The translations under genes were made by a program, and so were the position numbers. This document shows, one piece after another, positions 27,416 to 36,233 of a DNA stretch of 64,000 nt. The stretch lies in contig JAFWGI010000012.1 of NCBI GenBank assembly GCA_017512425.1, positions 372,001-436,000 on the forward strand. The letters are read 5' to 3'. Below the pieces are notes generated by a model. The model did not search any database, had not been told where the DNA came from, and was given only the letters and a program-made list of their open reading frames with translations. The DNA is from Hyphomicrobium sp. Lineage in GTDB: Bacteria; Pseudomonadota; Alphaproteobacteria; Rhizobiales; Hyphomicrobiaceae. The stretch's first letter is position 1. The number at the start of each line of letters is the position of its first letter.

Positions 27416-28012
27416 ATGACCGCAGCCGAGCACGCTCGCGCCACCGCCGATGCACCGTCCGTCAATCTCGACGAGAGCCCGCTCGCGTGGCTGGCGCGGC
27501 GCAAAGACAAGGACGGCAATCCGATGTTGTCCGATGCTGAAGTCCGCGCCGGCGAGCGCCTTCGGGCGGATTTCTGGTTTGGACAAATGACGCCGCGCGT
27601 CACCGCGAACTGGTCAGGGCTGGTGCGCGACGGCGGCGGCGGACGGCTCAGCGCCCCAAGCCACGGCGCCGACATGTCGGACTACGCAATCGCAGCGCGC
27701 GAGCGTGTGCGCCTGGCGCTCAAAGCCGTCGGGCCAGACCTCGCAGGAATGTTAATCGACGTCTGCTGTCACTTGAAGGGATTGGAGCAGGCGGAGAAGT
27801 CCGGCCGGTGGCCGCAGCGCGCCGGCAAAGTCGTCCTGCAGATCGCGTTGCGCCAGCTCGCGCGCCATTACGGATTTCTGTCTGAGGCCGGGACCGCACA
27901 TGCGTCGCGCGCGCGGCCGAGCCATTGGGGTACGCCTGATTACAGGCCCAAGATTTCGAACGACGACGATCAGGGCCAAGCCGACGGCGGGACGGCGTCA
28001 ACCGCCCGATAA
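27416..28012 (+). CDS. DUF6456 domain protein
   Basis: 198 residues. The core ESPLAWLARRKDKDGNPML, then AGERLRADFWFGQMTPRVT, and the later MLIDVCCHLKGLEQ are characteristic of DUF6456, an alphaproteobacterial domain often found after a helix-turn-helix region. Here the DNA-binding part is the separate upstream DnaA-domain-IV gene, which suggests the two proteins work as one split regulator. The function is unknown. Its end overlaps the convergent sufE by 15 bases. Confidence 0.88.
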   Translation: MTAAEHARATADAPSVNLDESPLAWLARRKDKDGNPMLSDAEVRAGERLRADFWFGQMTPRVTANWSGLVRDGGGGRLSAPSHGADMSDYAIAARERVRLALKAVGPDLAGMLIDVCCHLKGLEQAEKSGRWPQRAGKVVLQIALRQLARHYGFLSEAGTAHASRARPSHWGTPDYRPKISNDDDQGQADGGTASTAR

Positions 28013-28420
28013 GCTCCGCGCGTCGCTACGGATACGTTCGACCATCGATGCGAGGCCATTCGACCGTTGCGGCGTCAGATGCTCTTTAAGCCCGAGACCA
28101 GCAAAAATCGCCTGGGCGTCTGTCGATAGAATTTCGTCCAGCGACTTGTCTTCGTAGATGGCGAAAAGGACGGCGATCAGACCTTGGACGATCATGGCGT
28201 CGCTCGTGCCCTGCATCGCCATGCCGGGCTGTCCTGACGATGTCGTGTTCGGCTCTGTCGCGAGCCAGACCTGACTGGCACAGCCGCGAACTTTGTTGGC
28301 GTCGGTGCGAAGTGCGTCAGGGAATGCGGGTAGCGCGCGGCCAAGTTCGATAACGTAGCGGTAACGATCTTCCCAATCGTCCAGCAATTCGAAATCGGTT
28401 GTGATGGCGTCGAGCGGCAT
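27998..28420 (-). CDS. sufE: Sulfur-acceptor protein SufE
   Basis: 140 residues. The acceptor Cys47 lies in NKVRGCASQVWL, preceded by LDDWEDRYRYVIELG, the usual SufE N-terminus. SufE takes persulfide sulfur from SufS and passes it to the Suf scaffold for Fe-S cluster assembly. No other suf genes are adjacent. Confidence 0.94.
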   Translation of the reverse strand: MPLDAITTDFELLDDWEDRYRYVIELGRALPAFPDALRTDANKVRGCASQVWLATEPNTTSSGQPGMAMQGTSDAMIVQGLIAVLFAIYEDKSLDEILSTDAQAIFAGLGLKEHLTPQRSNGLASMVERIRSDARSLSGG

Positions 28421-28516
28421 TGCATGACCTTAGGCCGCAGCGGTAATCGCGCGGCATCTCTCAGTCACATAGGCGCTCTGGCGCCGCGGGTGCAAGGGCG
28501 CACGATCAAAGCCGTA

Positions 28517-28894
28517 TTAGATGCCGGCTTTATTGGCGGTTTTGCCGCGCCACGCGGGTTTGACGTCGTCGGGCGTCAGCGTGCCCGGACTCAAGGTTGG
28601 TGTTCGGGGAACGGCGGTCTCATAGTTTGCGGGCGCGGCTTTGTCGTCGTCTCCGGACGCCGCTTGGTCGCGCATGACGTCGAGCGCCAGTTTGGCGCCG
28701 AATTCAGCTTTTTTGGAGAACTCTTCCCAGAACGTCACCGCCTTCGCGCACGTCTCAGCGTTGCGATCGCAGAATGTCAGCGTCCAGTTGGCGGCGCTGG
28801 CTGCGCGCTCATACAACTGGTCTTGTTTTTCGCGCTCGGCCGGCAATAGGCTGACGCCCACTGCGACTACGATCGCCAATCTGAACAAACCCAT
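28517..28894 (-). CDS. DUF5330 small exported protein
   Basis: 125 residues from ATG 28894. A short N-terminal hydrophobic segment (GLFRLAIVVAVGVSLLP) is followed by YERAASAANWTLTFCDRNAE and TCAKAVTFWEEFSKKAEFG, with two Cys likely paired. This is the DUF5330 pattern of Hyphomicrobiales. The tail is low complexity. An upstream open extension of 38 residues is not used. Function unknown. Confidence 0.8.
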   Translation of the reverse strand: MGLFRLAIVVAVGVSLLPAEREKQDQLYERAASAANWTLTFCDRNAETCAKAVTFWEEFSKKAEFGAKLALDVMRDQAASGDDDKAAPANYETAVPRTPTLSPGTLTPDDVKPAWRGKTANKAGI

Positions 28895-29155
28895 CGCCCA
28901 TACTCTACTGAGCGTCACGGTTTTCGCCCGTGACGTGCACGCGAATTCATTTCGCACCACTAGGCTTAGCATTGCGGCATCAAGAAAACGCGGACGAAGG
29001 CATTGCAATTAGACAAGCATTTCCAACACATTCGAGCCAAATTTGATTCAAATTTGACGGATTTTTTGCCGGCCACGGCCGACGGTTAAGAAGGTCTTAA
29101 CGGCTGCGTTGGATAGTCGGAGCAGGCCGCACGCGCGGCGACGACCGGAGTAGTC

Positions 29156-29875
29156 ATGACCGCCGCCGAACTCAAAATTGCGAGCGCAACTTTTTTGCTG
29201 CTGACGGTGAGCGTCGCGATCAATTTGCTGGCGTTGCAAGAGCAGCGCGGCGACCGCGCGATCGAAACGTCGGCGATTGGCGCATCAGCGCCGCAACCGG
29301 CGGCAGGCTGGGAAATGTCGAGCGCCGCCGAGCCGGCTGCGAGTACTGCCCCTGCTTCCGCGCCGGCGAACAGCGCTCCGCCGATCGCTTTTGCGCAGAC
29401 CAACGGTATGCCGGATGTCGTCCGGGGTATTCAAAGAGAACTGAATGCACGCGGTTACGCGGCCGGCTCTCCGGATGGCGTTGCAGGACTTATGACGCGG
29501 GCTGCCATCATGGCTTATGAGCACGATTACGGCCTGCCGCTGACGGCGGGCGCGACGCAGGATTTGTTGAGCCGGATCGTGCTCGGAAGTTCCGCCCCAT
29601 CGCCGTCGAACCGCGCGGCAAGCCGGACGGCGGGTGATCAAGCCGACACCGTGATCCGCACTGTCAAGCAGCAGTTGACGGCCCGCGGCTATGCGGTCGG
29701 CAAAATCGACGGCAATCAAAGCGATGAGTTGGCGCGCGCCATCCGCGAATTCGAAATCGACCAGAAGCTACCTGAAAGCGGTCGCATATCCGGCCCGCTC
29801 GTCAGCCGGTTGACGCGGCTGCAGGCGCAGCCCGCCGTGCCGCCGGTCGCCAAGGTCAAGCCGGCACAGCGCTAG
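29156..29875 (+). CDS. Membrane-anchored protein with two peptidoglycan-binding domains
   Basis: 239 residues. Residues 5-25 are an N-terminal anchor (IASATFLLLTVSVAINLLAL). Two peptidoglycan-binding type 1 domains follow: around 85-140 (VVRGIQRELNARGYAAGSPDG, then LMTRAAIMAYEHDYGLPL) and around 165-220 (TVKQQLTARGYAVGKIDGN, then LARAIREFEIDQKLPESG). It probably attaches to the cell wall from the inner membrane. It overlaps the convergent small membrane-protein gene by 4 bases. Confidence 0.85.
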   Translation: MTAAELKIASATFLLLTVSVAINLLALQEQRGDRAIETSAIGASAPQPAAGWEMSSAAEPAASTAPASAPANSAPPIAFAQTNGMPDVVRGIQRELNARGYAAGSPDGVAGLMTRAAIMAYEHDYGLPLTAGATQDLLSRIVLGSSAPSPSNRAASRTAGDQADTVIRTVKQQLTARGYAVGKIDGNQSDELARAIREFEIDQKLPESGRISGPLVSRLTRLQAQPAVPPVAKVKPAQR

Positions 29876-30102
29876 TAAAGCTGTTGGGCGATGACGGCGC
29901 TGAGAACAATGCCGATGCACAACCACTTGATCTCGACGAGCAGGATGTTCTTTTTGATGTCGTCGAGGCTATTGAGCGTCTCGAAAGCGTGGCCCTGTGT
30001 CCGCACGATACGTGTGATCGCGTAGCGTTCCGCCGCCTGATGGTGCGCCCAGTAGGCGATTGCGCATAGAACCAGCAAGAATATGTCCGTATAAAAATAC
30101 AT
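29872..30102 (-). CDS. Small two-segment membrane protein
   Basis: 76 residues from ATG 30102, preceded by GAGG. It has a hydrophobic segment at each end (YTDIFLLVLCAIAYWAHH and WLCIGIVLSAVIAQQLY) and a charged helical middle. No family recognised. The start is supported by the Shine-Dalgarno sequence; a 26-residue upstream extension is not used. Confidence 0.65.
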   Translation of the reverse strand: MYFYTDIFLLVLCAIAYWAHHQAAERYAITRIVRTQGHAFETLNSLDDIKKNILLVEIKWLCIGIVLSAVIAQQLY

Positions 30103-30206
30103 GGGTACCTCGGCGCGTAAAACCGCGTAAGGATACTGCCGATTCGGCTGCGGCCTTTGTTGCATTTCCTTACTTCTCACAGAAGAAAAGCCTGGACGGC
30201 CGCATC

Positions 30207-30554
30207 ATGCGCCTGAAATCGGAAATCTGGGTCAAAGCCTATTTGCGCCGTTGTGCCGTCAACGGTGCGATGGGCGCTGTTCTCAATCACGGCGACGACG
30301 ATGCCGGCGCGATCTTCATCAAGGTGACGCGCGGCGACCGGATGGCGGCAATCTTCGCGCCCGCGCCGGCAGGTCTGGAAGATGCCGACGTTGACCGGCG
30401 CTGGGTTGCAGCGTTGGGCGGTGCGTTCGTCACCGAAGCGGAAGCCGACGACGTGCTCGCGCGCGAGCGCCGCTTCGATAGCGATGTCTGGATCGTCGAG
30501 GTCGAGGATCGCGACGGCCGGCATTTTCTCGGCGATGAACTGGCTCAGTCATAG
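30207..30554 (+). CDS. DUF1491 family protein
   Basis: 115 residues from ATG 30207. The DUF1491 features are RLKSEIWVKAYLRRCAVNGA, KVTRGDRMAAIFAPAP and the ending RRFDSDVWIVEVEDRDGRHF. It is a small cytoplasmic protein common in alphaproteobacteria, with no established function. It is divergent from the small membrane-protein gene, with 104 bases between the starts. Confidence 0.87.
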   Translation: MRLKSEIWVKAYLRRCAVNGAMGAVLNHGDDDAGAIFIKVTRGDRMAAIFAPAPAGLEDADVDRRWVAALGGAFVTEAEADDVLARERRFDSDVWIVEVEDRDGRHFLGDELAQS

Positions 30555-30832
30555 ATCCGTCGCGCTTTAGCGAAACACGCGACGGATGTGGCACCGCTGC
30601 TACGACTCCTTTGCTATAACCATCGTTGAAACAGTTGTGATGCGGCGGCATCGGATTGTTTTAACGCCCGGTTAACATCTCGGACGTTCAATCGAACCAG
30701 CGCCGATTCTGGTATCCGCGGTGCTGTCCTCTTCTGCAGTACGCCTGTGCAATTGCAGATCAGTGGGGACGCGTCGGACAAAAGGATGCCGATTGCGAAG
30801 CGCGCGGGAGCGCCGTGCAACAGGGGTCACTG

Positions 30833-31027
30833 ATGGCGACCATTTTAGCATTCCGGCATGAACATCGGAGCGGTAGTCGCGTATCCGGCAACGGCTCGGG
30901 CCGTCCGGCAGAAATCGTCTTCTTTCCAGGCGTCCGCTACGAACGGACTGAAGAAACACCACGCCAGCGCAGCAAGCGCCGCCAGCGCCGCCGCGACCGC
31001 CTAGAGATCGAAGCCAGCGACCACTGA
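30833..31027 (+). CDS. Small basic conserved protein (64 residues)
   Basis: Starts MATILAFRHEHRSGS and contains AEIVFFPGVRYER, followed by a dense basic tail (RQRSKRRQRRRDR). AGGGG lies about 8 bases upstream. The IVFFPGVRYER motif recurs in short alphaproteobacterial proteins. Function unknown; the basic tail suggests nucleic-acid or membrane contact. Confidence 0.6.
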   Translation: MATILAFRHEHRSGSRVSGNGSGRPAEIVFFPGVRYERTEETPRQRSKRRQRRRDRLEIEASDH

Positions 31028-31054
31028 TCGCGGGCTGTACGATTTGGAATGAAC

Positions 31055-31078
31055 GCCGCGCCCCTTAGAAGGCGCGGC
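31055..31078. terminator. Possible terminator hairpin between convergent genes
   Basis: Stem GCCGCGCC-N8-GGCGCGGC lies between the 64-residue gene (rightward) and the DUF1254 gene (leftward). Only short T runs follow, so a terminator role is plausible but weak. Confidence 0.4.
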
Positions 31079-31093
31079 CTTAAAATGCAAGGT

Positions 31094-31687
31094 CTAGAAA
31101 GCGCGGCCTGTGCATTTGGCGAGTGCCAGCACGGCGTCATCCGATTGGCGATAGGCCTGGCCACGGTCTGGCGCGCGGACAACGATCAATCCTTCACGCG
31201 CCGCAACCGTCAACTGGGCTGCCGCACCGGCCGTCTCAGCGCCGGCATTTTGCGGCGACAATCCGACAAAGCGATCATCGCCTGCGAGAAGCGCGAAGGC
31301 GACGTTCGTCGTGCGCGAGAACGAGCCGGCGGCGAAGTACGCGGTCGTTCCGTCGGGATGATAGACGCCGAGCGTCCAGCCACGATCCGGCAGAAGTGCG
31401 GATACCGCGACGGGACCGGCGGCGGATGAAAACTTGCAGATCGCGTACCGCGCGTCGGACGACATGAAGGGCAGCGGCTGATGCTCGGGTGAAATCGGCT
31501 GCAGGACTTGCATGGTATTCAGCGGCAAGGCCGATTGCAGGCGTTGATACGCCGAGGCGCGCGTGTTCGACATGGCAACGAACGTCGCGACGATGTGCAC
31601 GATCGCGGTCGCAACCGGCAGCAGCAGCAGATAGCGCGGCTGGAAGCGCGGCAGGATCCGCGAGACGGGAAGCGCGCGCGCCGTCAT
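31094..31687 (-). CDS. DUF1254 domain protein
   Basis: 197 residues with an N-terminal membrane anchor (YLLLLPVATAIVHIVATFVA). The body corresponds to the short DUF1254 form of Hyphomicrobiales (LPFMSSDARYAICKFSSAAG, then DRGWTLGVYHPDGTTAYF). Its start overlaps the stop of the DUF1214 gene by 4 bases. DUF1254 and DUF1214 usually occur as a pair, often fused in one protein; here they are split and coupled. Function unknown, probably periplasmic. Confidence 0.85.
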   Translation of the reverse strand: MTARALPVSRILPRFQPRYLLLLPVATAIVHIVATFVAMSNTRASAYQRLQSALPLNTMQVLQPISPEHQPLPFMSSDARYAICKFSSAAGPVAVSALLPDRGWTLGVYHPDGTTAYFAAGSFSRTTNVAFALLAGDDRFVGLSPQNAGAETAGAAAQLTVAAREGLIVVRAPDRGQAYRQSDDAVLALAKCTGRAF

Positions 31688-32364
31688 GAGCAGCCCTCAC
31701 GGCGGACGGCGGGCAGAAGACTGTTGCGTTCGGCGCGGTCGTCGTCCGATAGACCCGTCGACGGATCGAGGATCGTGAAGTTCAGGATCAGCCGCCCGGC
31801 GCCGCTCGTCGGCAGCCAGTTGCCGGGACGCGCGTCGCGTCCGAGCGTGATGATGAATGAGCCGTCGGGGTTGAGGGCGGCCGTGTCGCTCGTGAAGGCG
31901 TAGCGGCCGGCGTCGTTGGCGATCACTTCGCCCGATGTGTTGAAAACCGTCAGGCTCCACCAGAGGCGGCCCATGTCGTTGCCTTCGATGACGTAATTGC
32001 ACGACGAATGCAGCCGCGCGCCGCCGTCATCGGCAGAGGCTTCGAATATGCCGGCACTATCGGACGAAATGCGCAGCATGCCGCTATTGGAGAGATGCGC
32101 GCGCGTGTACGGATCGGCGTCGGCGCGGCCTTCACTGCGCCAGTGACGCCAGGCGCCGTAGGTGTCGGTCGAAACTTCGTAGCCGCGCGCGATCATCGTG
32201 CGGCTGGTCCAGATGCCGGCTGAGATGACGACGGCGACAGCGATGGCAACGCCGATCAAGCGCGTGAGCAGCGCTGCGATTTCGCGCGCTGCGCGCCGCC
32301 AAGGTTCGGGATCGCGATTACCGCCGTGCGGAAGATCGCCGCGAGGGACTTCAATGGATGCCAC
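31684..32364 (-). CDS. DUF1214 domain protein
   Basis: 226 residues from GTG 32364, with GGAG 10 bases upstream. One membrane anchor (LIGVAIAVAVVISAGIWTS) is followed by the DUF1214 domain (YGAWRHWRSEGRADADPYT, LHSSCNYVIEGNDMGRLWW, then WLPTSGAGRLILNFTILDP). No ATG fits before the anchor, so the GTG is preferred. The gene overlaps the end of the PBP1A gene by 14 bases and the DUF1254 gene by 4, giving a tight three-gene unit. Confidence 0.87.
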   Translation of the reverse strand: MASIEVPRGDLPHGGNRDPEPWRRAAREIAALLTRLIGVAIAVAVVISAGIWTSRTMIARGYEVSTDTYGAWRHWRSEGRADADPYTRAHLSNSGMLRISSDSAGIFEASADDGGARLHSSCNYVIEGNDMGRLWWSLTVFNTSGEVIANDAGRYAFTSDTAALNPDGSFIITLGRDARPGNWLPTSGAGRLILNFTILDPSTGLSDDDRAERNSLLPAVRREGCS

Positions 32365-34711
32365 GGCGCGCCGTCTCCGTGGTGCTGGCGAACGACGGCG
32401 ACGGCAACGCGCCTTGCTTGCTCGGCTGCGGTGCGGGCGGTGCCACTGGTGCCGATTTCTGGTCGGGTGCGTTCGATGGTATCGATCCGGTCGTAGAACC
32501 GGGTGGCTCGCTGATGCCGCTCGCCTTGCGCAAGGCGACCGCAAGCTTCTTCAAGGTGTCGCGGGTTTGATCGGACATGGCGCTCGTCGGCTTGCCGTCG
32601 AGCGTGCTCGCGGAAATATTGCCGGCGGCGATTTCAGCAGCGCGCAATTCGGCAATACGGGCCTGCTCGGCCATTTGCACGGGATGGATCGCGATGCCCG
32701 GAATGGGCGGGATATTCATGTCGGTATGCGCGACCGCCATGAAGTTGTGCCAGATGGGCGCCGCGAACTGTCCACCGGTGACGCCGCGCGATCCACCCGA
32801 CATCGGCCGGTTGTCGTCGTTGCCGAGCCAGACGCCGGCAACATATTTGCCGGTGAAGCCGACGAACCAGGCGTCCTTCGGACCCGTCGATGTGCCGGTC
32901 TTGCCGGCGGAATAGGTGAAATCGAGTTTGGCGGCCTGGCCGGTGCCTTCCTCGACGACCTTCTGCATCATCCAGTTCATCTGCCCGGCAACCTTGGGAT
33001 CGACGACTTGCGGCCGTTCGCCTTCGTCGCGTTCGCGCGAGTACAACAGGTCGCCCTTCGACGTCGTGATGTCGAGAATGCCGTAGGGCCTTGCGAGCTT
33101 GCCGCCATTGGCGAACGTGGCGATGCCGCCGACGTGTTCGATGATCGAGATGCCGCCGTCGCCGAGCGCCATCGAGCAGGTTTTCTTGACGCCTGTGATG
33201 CCGAGGCGCTGGGTCATCTCGATGACTTTTTCGCGTCCGACCGCGAACGAGAGTTCGGCCGCAACCGTGTTGTAGGATTTGGCGAGCGCGAGCCACAACG
33301 GCATGCGTCCGCCGGAGCCATGCCCGCCACCGTAGTTCTGCGGCGACCATCCGCGCGGTCCGCACGAGCGCGACGCATCGCGCACGCTCGACTCAGGCGA
33401 GTAGCCGTTTTCGAGCGCCGCGGCGTAAACGTAGACCTTGAATGACGAGCCGGGCTGACGCTTGGCTTTGGTTGCGCGGTTGAACTGGCTTTCGCCGTAG
33501 TCGGGACCGCCGGTAATGGCGCGGACTGCGCCGTCGGTTTCCATGACGACCATCGCACCGGCATTGATGCGGTTGCTGCGGCCGTCTTTGCGCAGCGCGG
33601 CGTTGATGGCTTCGTCCGAATGGCGCTGCAGGTTCATGTCGACGGTCGTGCGCGCGGTCAGAACGTATTGGCCCTTGCCCTCGGCGAGGCGCTGGACTTC
33701 GTCATAGGCCCAATCGAGGAACCAGTCGGGGCTGGTCGCGACGCGGTTGTCGATCGTCTTCGCCGGATTGAGACGCGCGGCTTGTACCTGACCGGCGGTG
33801 TAGAAGCCGGCTTCGACGAGGTTGTCCAAGACTTCGTTCGTGCGCGCTCGCGATGCCGCGAGATTGACGTGCGGTGCGTACTTTGCGGGTGCCTTGAAAA
33901 GACCGGCCATGAGGGCTGCTTCCGGCATCGTCACCTCGCGGACCGATTTGCCGAAGTAGTACTGGGCGGCGGCTTCGACGCCGAATGCGCCGCCACCCAT
34001 GTAGGCGCGGTCGAAATAGAGTTTGAGGATCTCGCGCTTCGAGTAGCGGCTTTCGAGCAGGAACGACAGGAACAGCTCTTTGATTTTGCGTTCGAGCGAT
34101 CGCTCCGACGATAGGAACAGGTTCTTGGCGAGCTGCTGCGTCAGCGTCGAGCCGCCTTGCACGACTTCGTTCGCCTGCACGTTGGTCGCCAGCGCGCGCA
34201 ACGTGCCGTAGACGTCGATGCCGTAGTGCTCGAAGAAGCGGCGGTCTTCGGTCGCGAGCGTCGCCTTGATGAGGGCGTCGGGAATTTCCGCAAGCGGCAC
34301 GCTGTCGTTATGCAGGATGCCGCGCTTGCCGAGTTCGTTGCCGTTGATGTCGAGGAACTTGACGGCGAACTTTCCGGTTTGGAATTTGCTTTCATCGAAT
34401 TCGAGCAGCGCGGGTAACGCTGCGGCGTAAAGCAGAACGAATCCGCCCATCGCAAGCGTGAACGATTCCGATGCGGCCTCGTTGACGAGGCGGCGCCATC
34501 CGGTCAACTGGAAGCGCGCGAAGAACGACGATCCGGCGTTCCAATAATCTTTGGTGCGCGACCAAGCGTCGGTCAGGACGGAGTTGATTTTGGAATCAAG
34601 TCCGAGCCAATCGATGATGCGGTCACGGCCGCCTTGCTTGTTGAACCAGTCGTTCAAACGTATGCCATCCCAACGGTATCGAACCAGTGTCTGCGGTTCC
34701 GGCAAGCACAC
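32351..34711 (-). CDS. Class A penicillin-binding protein 1A (transglycosylase/transpeptidase)
   Basis: 786 residues from GTG 34711. After an N-terminal cytoplasmic extension and one membrane segment (LAMGGFVLLYAAALPALL), the glycosyltransferase domain shows EDRRFFEHYGID and GGSTLTQQLAKNLFL. The transpeptidase domain has the active Ser in PGSSFK, then SYN in AKSYNTVA and KTGTS. It polymerises and cross-links peptidoglycan at the inner membrane. The C-terminal 90 residues are a low-complexity Pro/Ser tail. It is the first gene of the unit with DUF1214 and DUF1254. The exact start is uncertain because GTG and TTG codons are close together. Confidence 0.93.
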   Translation of the reverse strand: MCLPEPQTLVRYRWDGIRLNDWFNKQGGRDRIIDWLGLDSKINSVLTDAWSRTKDYWNAGSSFFARFQLTGWRRLVNEAASESFTLAMGGFVLLYAAALPALLEFDESKFQTGKFAVKFLDINGNELGKRGILHNDSVPLAEIPDALIKATLATEDRRFFEHYGIDVYGTLRALATNVQANEVVQGGSTLTQQLAKNLFLSSERSLERKIKELFLSFLLESRYSKREILKLYFDRAYMGGGAFGVEAAAQYYFGKSVREVTMPEAALMAGLFKAPAKYAPHVNLAASRARTNEVLDNLVEAGFYTAGQVQAARLNPAKTIDNRVATSPDWFLDWAYDEVQRLAEGKGQYVLTARTTVDMNLQRHSDEAINAALRKDGRSNRINAGAMVVMETDGAVRAITGGPDYGESQFNRATKAKRQPGSSFKVYVYAAALENGYSPESSVRDASRSCGPRGWSPQNYGGGHGSGGRMPLWLALAKSYNTVAAELSFAVGREKVIEMTQRLGITGVKKTCSMALGDGGISIIEHVGGIATFANGGKLARPYGILDITTSKGDLLYSRERDEGERPQVVDPKVAGQMNWMMQKVVEEGTGQAAKLDFTYSAGKTGTSTGPKDAWFVGFTGKYVAGVWLGNDDNRPMSGGSRGVTGGQFAAPIWHNFMAVAHTDMNIPPIPGIAIHPVQMAEQARIAELRAAEIAAGNISASTLDGKPTSAMSDQTRDTLKKLAVALRKASGISEPPGSTTGSIPSNAPDQKSAPVAPPAPQPSKQGALPSPSFASTTETARRGIH

Positions 34712-34958
34712 TGCTGAGCTGCGTTGTACGCCGTCGCACGCTCAAGTCTAGGAGCGGCGGTGCGGCGGCGCGAAAATAGTGCGGCCGTCCCCGATTATAT
34801 CGCCCCAGCTAACCCATTGCCTCGAAAACAGACTAAGCGATCTCTCCCAAGACGCCCAAATTGTGGTTATTTGCAGCAGGACTGCAAGTCCGCGCGGATG
34901 GTAGGACGGACAAGCGGGAGGCGGCGCGATTCGCGTGCCCCGAAAGGAGTATTGCGGC

Positions 34959-35408
34959 GTGAGCGACGAGCGTCCGTTCTGGCAGACGAAGACCCTGGAG
35001 CAGATGTCCCGCGACGAGTGGGAAGCGCTCTGCGACGGGTGCGCGCGCTGCTGCATGGTGAAGCTCGAAGACGAGGATACGTCCGACATTCATCTGACGC
35101 GGCTGTCGTGTTCGATGCTCGAAGTGAAGACATGCCGATGCTCGAACTACCCGAACCGCTTCAAGCTGATGCCGGATTGCATCGATATTACGCTTGAGAA
35201 AGTGCGCGAATTGAAATGGCTGCCGTCGACGTGCGCGTATCGTTTGATCGGTGAAGGCCGCGATCTCGCGTGGTGGCATCCGCTTGTGTCGGGATCGGCC
35301 GAGACGGTGCATCAAGCCGGCATTTCGGTGCGCGGCTTCGCGATGAACGAGAAGCGCGTGAAGATGGAAAACTACTACCGCTACATCATCCCCGATTTTC
35401 CGGAGTGA
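34959..35408 (+). CDS. YcgN family cysteine-cluster protein
   Basis: 149 residues from GTG 34959 (AAGGAG 10 bases before). Cysteine clusters [21 protein letters not shown] and the final STCAYRLI match the YcgN/UPF0260 family, proposed to bind a metal or Fe-S centre. The region [18 protein letters not shown] is also conserved. Function unknown. Upstream in-frame GTG 34935 lacks the ribosome binding site. Confidence 0.9.
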   Translation: MSDERPFWQTKTLEQMSRDEWEALCDGCARCCMVKLEDEDTSDIHLTRLSCSMLEVKTCRCSNYPNRFKLMPDCIDITLEKVRELKWLPSTCAYRLIGEGRDLAWWHPLVSGSAETVHQAGISVRGFAMNEKRVKMENYYRYIIPDFPE

Positions 35409-35414
35409 AGAGAC

Positions 35415-35456
35415 GCGCCTTCCGGCCGGCTCGACGAAGGAGAGTCGGAAGGCGCC
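35415..35456. repeat. Family A palindromic repeat A1
   Basis: 42 bases: arm GCGCCTTCCG, core GCCGGCTCGACGAAGGAGAGT, arm CGGAAGGCGC. The outer arms are exactly complementary. Lies just after the ycgN-like stop codon. Confidence 0.85.
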
Positions 35457-35471
35457 AACAAAAGGTGCTCC

Positions 35472-35513
35472 GCGCGTGGCGGCCGGCTCGCGGAACGCGA
35501 GTCGCCACGCGCC
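35472..35513. repeat. Family A palindromic repeat A2
   Basis: 42 bases with arms GCGCGTGGCG and CGCCACGCGC around the GCCGGCTC...GAGT core. Same core as A1 with different but again fully complementary arms. Confidence 0.85.
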
Positions 35514-35708
35514 ATAAAAAACGAACGCTTAGTTTATTGATAACTATATATTTTTCTGGACAGCGCGACGGTCTTGAGGTAGTGTTTTTGTATGGTCGGA
35601 AAAGTAGGCGGCGAGAGCAGGGATGCTCCGGCGCCTTTATTTTTGGAATTTTTCGGACGCTGAGCGCGGGTACGCGGCGCGTCTGACAGTCAGACATGGA
35701 GTGCGGCG

Positions 35709-36233
35709 ATGGCGGCTCGAAAGGCGGTCACCGCCGCGGCGTGGGTGACGGCGGAGAAGCAGTACGCCGATCACAGCATCAAGGTGTCCGACATTGCGCA
35801 ATCGCTCGGACTGACGTCGATCGAATTGAGCACGGCTGCCAAAGATCGCGGCTGGCCGTTGCGATCGGCAACGCGCCGTGCTGCGGGCTCGAAGAAGACG
35901 AGCCGAACGGCGCAAACAAGGAATGCGCCGATTGCGCTCGTCCAGCGTGTCTACGCCACGATCGACGGCGAGTTGAACAAGCTTGAAAAGCAAACCGGCA
36001 AGACCTCGCAGGATCGTGAGCGGGCGTCGCGGGCGCTGTCGCAAATCACGAACAGTCTGGAGAAAGCCGTTGAGATGCAGCGCGACATAAAGAAGGCGAT
36101 GACGAAGGCCAGCGGTAGCCACGACAAGGAGGCGCTCGCGCATGCGGAAGACCTACGCCGCGCAATTGCGGAACGCCTTGAGCGCCTCCAGCGCCAACGG
36201 GCACTTGGCAAGCGATCTGGCGGCGCTGAGTGA
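35709..36233 (+). CDS. GTA small terminase-like protein (TerS, gp1 position)
   Basis: 174 residues, with GGAG 7 bases before ATG 35709. The N-terminus is helix-turn-helix-like (AAWVTAEKQYADHSIKVSD, then IAQSLGLTSIELSTAAKDRG), as in small terminase subunits. The second half is a long charged helix (YATIDGELNKLEKQTGK, then RASRALSQITNSLEKAVEM), suited to oligomerisation. It overlaps the TerL gene by 92 bases. Its position directly before TerL matches g1 of the R. capsulatus GTA. Confidence 0.8.
   Translation: MAARKAVTAAAWVTAEKQYADHSIKVSDIAQSLGLTSIELSTAAKDRGWPLRSATRRAAGSKKTSRTAQTRNAPIALVQRVYATIDGELNKLEKQTGKTSQDRERASRALSQITNSLEKAVEMQRDIKKAMTKASGSHDKEALAHAEDLRRAIAERLERLQRQRALGKRSGGAE

Larger units (their letters stand above)
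35409..35708. promoter_or_regulatory. Leader region of the gene transfer agent cluster
   Basis: 300 bases without a gene. The first 105 hold two family A hairpins. The next 100 (35514-35600) are strikingly AT-rich for this genome (TTTATTGATAACTATATATT) and are the natural place for the GTA promoter and regulator binding. No confident -35/-10 pair was assigned. Confidence 0.5.

Noticed and set aside
35415..35513. Tandem family A hairpins considered as a CRISPR-like or terminator array
   Set aside because: Only two units, unequal arms and no spacers of constant length; copies are dispersed elsewhere and lack T runs.
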